Below are positions 58,055-64,000 of a stretch of 64,000 bases of DNA, piece after piece. Position 1 is the stretch's first letter. Each line of letters opens with the position of its first letter. The translations under genes and the position numbers were made by a program. The stretch is from assembly GCF_027158005.1 (NCBI RefSeq), contig NZ_JAPVLQ010000004.1, positions 62,001 through 126,000 on the forward strand. The letters are read 5' to 3'. Origin of the DNA: Rhodococcus sp. H36-A4 (GTDB lineage: Bacteria > Actinomycetota > Actinomycetes > Mycobacteriales > Mycobacteriaceae). Under the pieces are notes generated by a model. The model had not been told where the DNA came from. It saw nothing but the letters and a program-made list of their open reading frames with translations, and searched no databases.

Positions 58055-58750
58055 ATGATTCATCGTAGCACCGTCCACGAAGTACTCATCGCGGTGTTCC
58101 AGGTTCGGACCTTCACCGCAGGCCAGAGCCCCGAACTCGGAGTCCTGCTGTGGCAGCGCGCACTCGAGCCGGAGTTGGGTTCGTGGTCGCTTCCCGGCGG
58201 TGTCCTCGAATCCGACGAGGATCTCCCCTCCTCCGCTCGTCGCCAGCTCGCCGAGAAGGTCGACGTCCGAAAAGTCGCCCACCTCGAACAATTGTCCGTC
58301 TTCAGCGACCCCGATCGGGTACCCGGAGACCGACGGATCGCCTCGACCTTCCTGGGCCTGGTCCCGATCTCCACGGACCCGAAACTGCCGGTAGACACCG
58401 AGTGGCATCCGGTCGCGCGGCTTCCCGACATGTCCTTCGACCACCGGACCGTCATTCGACACGCACGAACCCGATTGGTAGCGAAACTGTCCTATACCAA
58501 CATCGCATTCGCGCTTGCGCCAGTCGAATTCGCTATGTCCACGCTGCGCGAGATATACGCCGCTGCCCTCGACTACCAGGTGGATGCGACAAATCTCCAA
58601 CGCGTGCTCGGGCGTCGAAAAGTGCTGGAGGCGACGGGCAAGACCTCACCGTCCGGCAAGGCAGGAGGTCGCCCACCCGCTCTCTACAGATTCGCCGACG
58701 CTTCCTTGCGCGTCACCGACGAGTTCGCCGCTTTACGTCCGCCCAGTTAG
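58043..58750 (+). CDS. nrtR: NrtR-type NUDIX regulator of NAD synthesis
   Basis: A 235-residue protein. Residues 12-145 form a NUDIX fold whose catalytic box is altered (G53-x5-E59, then RRQLAEKV, with Gln and Lys replacing two glutamates), so it should bind but not hydrolyse an ADP-ribose-type ligand. Residues 155-232 form the winged HTH ([29 protein letters not shown]). NrtR regulators repress nad genes and release DNA on ADP-ribose. ATG 58043 or 58055 could be the start; neither has a ribosome site and the first lies in the operator. Confidence 0.87.
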   Translation: MIENMIHRSTVHEVLIAVFQVRTFTAGQSPELGVLLWQRALEPELGSWSLPGGVLESDEDLPSSARRQLAEKVDVRKVAHLEQLSVFSDPDRVPGDRRIASTFLGLVPISTDPKLPVDTEWHPVARLPDMSFDHRTVIRHARTRLVAKLSYTNIAFALAPVEFAMSTLREIYAAALDYQVDATNLQRVLGRRKVLEATGKTSPSGKAGGRPPALYRFADASLRVTDEFAALRPPS

Positions 58751-59371
58751 ATCAGAATGTTCGTCGTTCCATAGTGGACCTCGGGCTCTGTTTCCGTCCT
58801 CGGCGACAGAATTCGCACTGGGCTCTGATTCCTCGTCGTCCAGCGTGAATCGAAGATTGTCGTGCGGGTTCATCGCTGCAAGTAGCAGCACGACGAACGA
58901 GGTCGCCAGTGCCTGCACGATCAGCACCAGCGGAGATTCCACGCCTGCAGCCCGCGTGACAACGGATCCGACGGCGGGATCGTCCGGTCGGCTGTGCAGG
59001 ATTCCGGAGATCCACACCCCGAGGCTCAGCGTCGTTGCCGACCCCAGGAAGGAACCGAGCACCAACCCTAGGGCCATTGCCGGGCCGCGGCGCTCGGTCC
59101 ACATCCAGAATCCGACCGGGAGAAGTACCCCTGCGACGAGGGTGATGCACAAGAAGATGGCGACCGAATCGAACCGGTGCAGACTCTCACCGGTCAGCGG
59201 CGCACCCCGTCCGGGCGCGAGAACGACGAGATGTTCTGCCGGGGCCAGAAGGGCCCAGCACACGCCGGCGAGTGCTCCGACCCCGACAGCAACGGCGACA
59301 GTTATTGCCAAGATCCGGAACCGAGGTATCGGTGCCGCGTCACCGTCGAAGGCGCCGCGGTCCGATTCCAT
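58733..59371 (-). CDS. DUF2567 membrane protein
   Basis: A 212-residue protein with four predicted helices (RILAITVAVAVGVGALAGVCWALL at the start; IFLCITLVAGVLLPVGFWMW; GLVLGSFLGSATTLSLGVWISG; VLIVQALATSFVVLLLAAMNP). The family is limited to Mycobacteriales and uncharacterised; position between nrtR and bsaP matches M. tuberculosis Rv1591. The ATG at 59371 (MESDRGAFDG) is preferred; a longer frame overlaps bsaP. Its 3' end overlaps that of nrtR by 18 bp. Confidence 0.8.
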   Translation of the reverse strand: MESDRGAFDGDAAPIPRFRILAITVAVAVGVGALAGVCWALLAPAEHLVVLAPGRGAPLTGESLHRFDSVAIFLCITLVAGVLLPVGFWMWTERRGPAMALGLVLGSFLGSATTLSLGVWISGILHSRPDDPAVGSVVTRAAGVESPLVLIVQALATSFVVLLLAAMNPHDNLRFTLDDEESEPSANSVAEDGNRARGPLWNDEHSDLTGRT

Positions 59372-59388
59372 CGTCGATTCCACTGGCC

Positions 59389-59604
59389 CTATCGCCTTCC
59401 CGAAGTCGCGGAGTCGTTCGATCCGTGACGCGAGCACTTCGAGGTCCATCCGTCCGGACGAATCTGCACGACCATGCGTCGACCACACTCGGCGCAGAAC
59501 CGTGGCGGTTCCAGACCGAGCCGAGCCGCCTCGGTGACGGTCTCGTCCACACCGGGCACCAGCGGCTTTCCCGTGTGCAGGCTGTAGCGCTGATCGGTAG
59601 TCAC
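59389..59604 (-). CDS. bsaP: Biotin synthase auxiliary protein
   Basis: A 71-residue protein with C37-x2-C40 ([10 protein letters not shown]) and C57-x2-H60 (SKCSRHG), fitting a small metal or Fe-S site. BsaP of mycobacteria (Rv1590), reported as a partner needed for biotin synthase activity, has this size, cysteine pattern and position behind bioB. Here it follows bioB by 9 bp on the same strand, so it is co-transcribed under BioQ. It probably supports the auxiliary cluster that gives up sulfur. Confidence 0.87.
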   Translation of the reverse strand: MTTDQRYSLHTGKPLVPGVDETVTEAARLGLEPPRFCAECGRRMVVQIRPDGWTSKCSRHGSNDSATSGRR

Positions 59605-59613
59605 GCCTCCACC

Positions 59614-60627
59614 TTAGATGGTCGAGTTCAAGGCTTTGATCGGCATCCGAAGCTCGCCGAGGAGATCCAGATCTTCCTCCGCAGGCCGTCCCAGAGTGGT
59701 CAGGTAGTTGCCGACGATCACGGCATTGATGCCGCCGAGAATGCCCTTTTGCGCGCCGAGGTCACCCAAGGTGATCTCGCGCCCACCGGCGAATCGCAGA
59801 ATCGTCCTTGGCAGAGCCAGTCTGAATGCGGCAACAGCCAGGAGCGCCTCGGACGGTGGTAGTACGTCGAGGTTTCCGAACGGAGTTCCCGGTCGCGGAT
59901 TGAGGAAGTTCAGTGGCACCTCGTCCGGTTCCAGGGCAGCAAGATCCGCGGTGAACTCCGCTCGCTGCTCCAGCGATTCCCCCATCCCGAGAATCCCTCC
60001 GCAGCACACCTCCATTCCTGCCGCTCGCACCATCTCCAATGTGCCCCAGCGCTCTTCCCACGTATGGGTGGTGACAACCTGCGGAAAATACGAGCGGGCA
60101 GTTTCGAGATTGTGGTTGTAGCGATGAACTCCCATCGCAGAAAGCTGATCGACCTGCTCCTGGGTCAACATGCCGAGCGAGCAGGCGATGTCGATGTCGA
60201 CTTCGTTGCGAATCGCCTCGATGCCTGCTGACACCTGAGCGAGCAGTCGCTCATCCGGACCACGAACTGCAGCGACGATGCAGAACTCGGTGGCTCCGGA
60301 CTTGGCCGTCTGTTTGGCAGCCTCCACGAGGGAGGGAATGTCGAGGCGCGCAGCGCGAACCGGCGACTCGAACAGGCCTGACTGCGAGCAGAAATGGCAA
60401 TCCTCGGGGCAACCGCCGGTCTTGAGACTGATGATCCCTTCGACCTCGATCTCGGGACCGCACCAGGCCATTCTCACCTCGTGCGCCAGCGCCAGCGCTT
60501 CCTCCAACCGTTCCTCCGGCAGCCGAAGGATCTCGAGCACCTGACTCTGCGTAAGCCCCTCACCGTTCTCGAGCACTTGCGCACGCGCCCTGTCGACAAT
60601 GTCGGACTGCACAGATATCTGGGTCAC
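59614..60627 (-). CDS. bioB: Biotin synthase
   Basis: A 337-residue radical-SAM enzyme inserting sulfur into dethiobiotin. The SAM cluster motif is C73-x3-C77-x2-C80 in [36 protein letters not shown] and [11 protein letters not shown] are typical, and [15 protein letters not shown] carries the residue region holding the auxiliary cluster. GTG start with AAGGAG upstream. Divergent from bioQ over two BioQ boxes, which predicts repression when biotin or biotinylated protein is plentiful. Confidence 0.97.
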   Translation of the reverse strand: MTQISVQSDIVDRARAQVLENGEGLTQSQVLEILRLPEERLEEALALAHEVRMAWCGPEIEVEGIISLKTGGCPEDCHFCSQSGLFESPVRAARLDIPSLVEAAKQTAKSGATEFCIVAAVRGPDERLLAQVSAGIEAIRNEVDIDIACSLGMLTQEQVDQLSAMGVHRYNHNLETARSYFPQVVTTHTWEERWGTLEMVRAAGMEVCCGGILGMGESLEQRAEFTADLAALEPDEVPLNFLNPRPGTPFGNLDVLPPSEALLAVAAFRLALPRTILRFAGGREITLGDLGAQKGILGGINAVIVGNYLTTLGRPAEEDLDLLGELRMPIKALNSTI

Positions 60628-60656
60628 GAACTACTCCTTCGGTCGCACGAGCATAA

Positions 60657-60687
60657 TTGAACACCGTTCAAGTTGAACGGCGTTCAG
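60657..60687. promoter_or_regulatory. Tandem BioQ boxes
   Basis: Two inverted repeats, TTGAACACCGTTCAA (60657-60671) and TTGAACGGCGTTCAG (60673-60687), follow each other with one base between. Each fits the BioQ pattern TGAAC-n3-GTTnA known from corynebacteria and mycobacteria. They lie between bioB and bioQ and can control both. Confidence 0.85.
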
Positions 60688-60741
60688 GTTATGCTGGCGG
60701 TCGGATACTGTCAAAGCCGAACCGAAGAACAGGAGTGCCGA

Positions 60742-61329
60742 GTGCAACTGCGAAGAGCGGACGTCCTCGACGGCGCGATATCGATCCTCGACGAATACGG
60801 GCTCGGCGATCTGACGATGCGCAGGTTGGCAACGTCTCTGCACGTCCAACCCGGCGCGCTGTATTGGCACTTTCCCAACAAGCAGACACTCCTCGGCGCG
60901 ATCGCCGATCACCTTCTCACCGACGTCGATGCACCCCCGACCCGTACCGGATGGGATGAGCAGGTGCGCGAACTTGCCCACCGCCTACGCGATGCCTTGC
61001 TTTCACGTCGAGACGGCGCCGAACTGGTTGCCGCGACCTATGCATCGAGACTGACTACCAACCGAGTTCGCGAGCGCATCGCCGCAGTCTGCATCCGAGC
61101 AGGTTCGAGCCGCAGCGACGCCGAGCTCACTGCGGACACGCTGCTGTATTACGTACTTGGCCAGACTGTCGACGAGCAGTCACGTATGCAGATGGACTCC
61201 GTCGGCGCCCTCACCGAAGAAGCGTCCCCGCTGTTCGAAAGTCCTGATTCGACAAGCAGATTCGAGTTCGGACTGGGCCTTTTCATCGACGGAGTACGGC
61301 ACAATCTAGGTGCCTCTGCGCGGCTCTAG
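60742..61329 (+). CDS. bioQ: BioQ, TetR-type repressor of biotin genes
   Basis: A 195-residue TetR protein. HTH at residues 5-50 ([44 protein letters not shown]). The ligand part with [17 protein letters not shown] resembles the TetR class C-terminal domain found in BioQ. The GTG at 60742 with AGGAG upstream is chosen; an upstream Met would put the start inside the operators. The double BioQ box 55 bp before the start and divergent bioB support the name. The 3' end overlaps secA2 by 4 bp. Confidence 0.85.
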   Translation: MQLRRADVLDGAISILDEYGLGDLTMRRLATSLHVQPGALYWHFPNKQTLLGAIADHLLTDVDAPPTRTGWDEQVRELAHRLRDALLSRRDGAELVAATYASRLTTNRVRERIAAVCIRAGSSRSDAELTADTLLYYVLGQTVDEQSRMQMDSVGALTEEASPLFESPDSTSRFEFGLGLFIDGVRHNLGASARL

Positions 61330-63635
61330 CCGCCGAAGACGGCCCCTAGTCCGGCGCTGTTGCCCGCACTGGAGGCAAACGGATTGTCGTGCACCATGTA
61401 CGTCCATGTCGACGTCGGACGTTGCAGACCCGCATTGTCGAGATCGATTCCCTCGGACGTGATCTCGGCCGTCTCGAACGTCACCTGAGCTTGTTCCATC
61501 GCCTTGTCCGAGACGGTCTTGAACGCCTCGACTGCGATTCGGTGATATTCGTCCAATGGATTCTCTCGACCGAGTGCGCGCAGGTGGATACTCTCGCGTA
61601 CATCGGCGAGGTGTGCCAAGTAGTCCGACCACGCCCGGTCCAGATGGAACAGCACGATTCGACGGGACACGACGACCAGTGTGTCCTCCGATACCTCGGC
61701 GCGGAGCTCCGAAGCACGTTCGGGTGCAGCGGAAGTGAGAAGCTCGAGCGCTTCAGTGCCAGCGAGCAGCGTCGCACGTCTACGGTCGAGGATGTCGCGA
61801 TGCGCAGCGGTGAGCTGGTTGTACCGCCACGTGCGTGAATGCACTTCGAGCATCGTGCCCTCGGCTATCCGCTGCGCATGATCGATCTTTCCGGCAACAC
61901 CCGCCGAAGTGATCAGCCCGGTGTCGTCGTGCTTCCTGGGCTGCTCCTTGGGTCCGATATTCGCCGTCACGACGTCGTCCTCCCAGCTGGAGAAGAACAC
62001 CGAGCGTCCCGGATCGCCCTGGCGGCCTGCGCGGCCACGAAGTTGATTGTCGAGCCTCTCGGTCGTGTGCCGACCGGTTCCGACCACGAGGAGCCCGCCG
62101 AGTTCGGCCACTCGGTCCTTGGCGGCTTTCGTATCGGAACCGGGTCCACCGAGCTTGATATCGGTTCCTCTTCCGGCAATCTGAGTCGACACTGTGACCG
62201 CTCCGATCACGCCGGCAGCCGCGATGACGCCGGCTTCCTCGGCGTCGTTCTTCGCGTTCAACACGACGACCGGAACTCCCTGCTTTTGAAGCTGCTCGGC
62301 CAGGTCCTCGGATTCGGCAACGTCGTGAGTGCCGATGAGAATCGGTTGTTCTCGCTCGTGAACCTCCTTCACGAAGGCCACCACCGCCGCATTTTTGTTC
62401 GAGGCAGTGTCGTAGACACGGTCGGGCTCGTCGATTCGAATGTTCGGCTGGTTGGGCGCAATCAGCGAGACACCAAGCCCGTAGAACTTCTTGAGCTGTT
62501 CGCCGGCGGCCAGCGCAGTACCGGTCATTCCGCACACCGTCTGATATCTACCGATCAGAGCCTGCACGGTGATCGTGTCGAGAATCTCCCCAGTCTCCGT
62601 CGGCTTCAGTCCTTCCTTGGTCTCCACCGCAGCTTGGAGGCCGTCCGGCCACCGTTGCAACTCGGCAACGCGCCCACGAGAGGCATTGATCAACTGGACC
62701 CTCCCGTCCCGGACGATGTAATGCACGTCGCGCTGGACCAGCACCTGAGCGTGCAGCGCCACGTTGACCGCAACCAAGGTGGTCCCGACGTGCTCCTCCG
62801 AGTACAGATCGATGTCGCCGAATTCCTTCTCCAACCGGGCTGCGCCCTCGTCGGTGAGAAAGACGTTTCTGCTGTCGGCATCGGTGTCGAAATCGGTGCT
62901 CTCCGTCAAACCTCGAATGGCCTCGAACACCTTCGACGTGGGCACATCCTTCTGTACCGATCCTGCAAGGACCAAGGGAACGAGTGCTTCGTCGACGAGT
63001 ACCGAATCGGCCTCGTCTATCAGCGCGACGTCAGGAGTCGGCGCTACCAGATCGGCGATGTCGTCGACCAGATGATCACGAAGAACGTCGAATCCGATCT
63101 CGTTGACCGAGGCGTACGTGACGTCACAGGCATATGCCTTTCGTCGTTCCTCGGACGTCGAGGACTCGGTGACCGACCCGACCGTCAGCCCCAGCATCTC
63201 GTACAACGGTGCCATCCAGGCGGCGTCGCGTCGGGCGAGGAAGTCGTTGATGGAGATGACATGCACACGACGGCCGGAGAGCACATAGCCGCCTGCCGCG
63301 ACCGCGCCCGCAATCGTCTTTCCCTCACCGGTTGCCATCTCGACCACGTCGCCCGCCATCATCCGGACGGCCGCGAGCAGCTGAACGTCGAAAGGCCGCA
63401 GCTCGACGGCACGATCGCTCGCTTCACGAACGAGCGCCAGGTAGCGCGGAGCGTCGAGGTCTTCGCTTCTGTCGACGCGAAGCGATGTCGCCGCCGCGGT
63501 GAGCTCGGAGTCGGTGAGACCACGCGCCCAGTCCTCGTGTTCGGACGCCAGGTCCACCCGACTTCTGGAGCGAGCTTGACCCTTCTGCGCCGAACGGCCG
63601 AGTACTCGCCAGAGTCGATCAGAACCCAATGCCAT
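61326..63635 (-). CDS. secA2: Accessory SecA ATPase
   Basis: A 769-residue DEAD-motor protein. Walker A is [14 protein letters not shown], Walker [16 protein letters not shown], and the second motor domain has [17 protein letters not shown] and [18 protein letters not shown]. It is about 100-150 residues shorter than housekeeping SecA and lacks the Cys-rich C-terminal tail, as in mycobacterial SecA2, which exports a small set of proteins. The start at 63635 gives [13 protein letters not shown]. In M. tuberculosis secA2 lies elsewhere, so the place next to bioQ is different. Confidence 0.9.
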   Translation of the reverse strand: MALGSDRLWRVLGRSAQKGQARSRSRVDLASEHEDWARGLTDSELTAAATSLRVDRSEDLDAPRYLALVREASDRAVELRPFDVQLLAAVRMMAGDVVEMATGEGKTIAGAVAAGGYVLSGRRVHVISINDFLARRDAAWMAPLYEMLGLTVGSVTESSTSEERRKAYACDVTYASVNEIGFDVLRDHLVDDIADLVAPTPDVALIDEADSVLVDEALVPLVLAGSVQKDVPTSKVFEAIRGLTESTDFDTDADSRNVFLTDEGAARLEKEFGDIDLYSEEHVGTTLVAVNVALHAQVLVQRDVHYIVRDGRVQLINASRGRVAELQRWPDGLQAAVETKEGLKPTETGEILDTITVQALIGRYQTVCGMTGTALAAGEQLKKFYGLGVSLIAPNQPNIRIDEPDRVYDTASNKNAAVVAFVKEVHEREQPILIGTHDVAESEDLAEQLQKQGVPVVVLNAKNDAEEAGVIAAAGVIGAVTVSTQIAGRGTDIKLGGPGSDTKAAKDRVAELGGLLVVGTGRHTTERLDNQLRGRAGRQGDPGRSVFFSSWEDDVVTANIGPKEQPRKHDDTGLITSAGVAGKIDHAQRIAEGTMLEVHSRTWRYNQLTAAHRDILDRRRATLLAGTEALELLTSAAPERASELRAEVSEDTLVVVSRRIVLFHLDRAWSDYLAHLADVRESIHLRALGRENPLDEYHRIAVEAFKTVSDKAMEQAQVTFETAEITSEGIDLDNAGLQRPTSTWTYMVHDNPFASSAGNSAGLGAVFGG

Positions 63636-63809
63636 CTACCAATCCCTACTTGCGAAGAAAAATCAACGGTGCCTCAGTACCTCTTTCTCCCAGCCTACTG
63701 AAGCGACAAGCTGGACCGGATGAACCGGATGACACGGGAATTATGCAAAGAGACAGTTGTTGATTCATTTGGGTTCTTCAGCGAAGAGAACCGCAGGAAG
63801 GACGAGAAG

Positions 63810-64000
63810 ATGTCGCATTCGTACAGCAAGGACGAGCAGTCACTCGATCGGTTGACTCCCGAGCAGTTCCGAGTAACTCAGAAAAACGGCACCGAGCGAG
63901 CTTTCGACAACGAATACTGGGATAACCACGAGCGTGGTCTGTACGTGGACGTCGTAACGGGCGAGCCGTTGTTCTCCTCGGCGGACAAATTCGAATCTCA
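63810..64000 (+). CDS. msrB: Peptide-methionine (R)-S-oxide reductase, N-terminal part
   Basis: Sixty-three codons are visible before the right edge. They read like Msr[33 protein letters not shown], then [21 protein letters not shown]. The zinc-binding CxxC found in many MsrB proteins at the GxY-D-V region is absent here. The catalytic Cys lies beyond the window. AGGAAGG at 63795-63801 precedes the ATG. It would repair oxidised methionine (R isomer) in proteins. Confidence 0.85.
   Translation, partial: MSHSYSKDEQSLDRLTPEQFRVTQKNGTERAFDNEYWDNHERGLYVDVVTGEPLFSSADKFES

Overview
The window is high-GC actinobacterial chromosome, most probably Rhodococcus or a close relative in the Mycobacteriales. 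The evidence is gene order and family content. From right to left, bioB, bsaP, a DUF2567 gene, nrtR, nadA-nadB-nadC, the his operon with a monophosphatase inside it, bcp, trpE, a Trp-associated membrane protein, trpC, trpB, trpA, lgt, pyk and tesB run in the order known around Rv1589-Rv1618 of Mycobacterium tuberculosis. A SecA2-type ATPase, a PriA-type HisA, a BioQ repressor and an antigen-85-like secreted esterase point the same way. No rRNA, tRNA, insertion sequence, prophage or CRISPR array was seen.

Layout. 0-5.3 kb holds small accessory units: a haem/redox group (partial cupin-like gene, group III truncated globin, Cys-containing HTH regulator), an AraC regulator divergent from an NmrA reductase plus DUF1772 protein, a DNA glycosylase and a SnoaL-like protein. 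5.4-25.1 kb is mostly the minus-strand housekeeping block tesB, pyk, a broken sensor-domain pseudogene, TM2 protein, lgt, trpA-B-C-E, then (past plus-strand bcp and marR) hisI-F-impA-A-H-MFS-B-C-D. Many neighbours overlap by 4 bp. 25.3-29.0 kb has a secreted esterase, an SRPBCC protein, a YchJ protein, a DUF5997 protein and a divergent LysR regulator.

29.1-53.5 kb is a catabolic island inserted between the his and nad blocks. Two paralogous orphan substrate-binding lipoproteins form its ends. Inside are a KstR2-like TetR repressor co-oriented with a thiolase and an SDR, and a long plus-strand run: MaoC, DUF35 zinc ribbon, MaoC, Ltp2-like aldolase, an RfbH/ColD-like PLP enzyme with His at the lysine position, SDR, thiolase, fused double acyl-CoA dehydrogenase, two more acyl-CoA dehydrogenases, a medium-chain reductase, SDR, acyl-CoA synthetase, epimerase-like protein and SDR. 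A minus-strand Hsd4A-like SDR closes the set. A 20-bp element fitting the KstR2 box occurs three times, before each binding protein and before the main run, always in the same orientation relative to the gene. The set looks like an uptake, CoA-activation, beta-oxidation and retro-aldol pathway for a steroid- or terpenoid-like acid, with an unusual PLP/PMP-dependent step. No ring-cleavage genes are present.

54.0-64.0 kb returns to core genes: an S4 RNA-binding protein, nadC-nadB-nadA with divergent nrtR, DUF2567 protein, bsaP-bioB with divergent bioQ over two BioQ boxes, secA2, and the start of msrB at the right edge.
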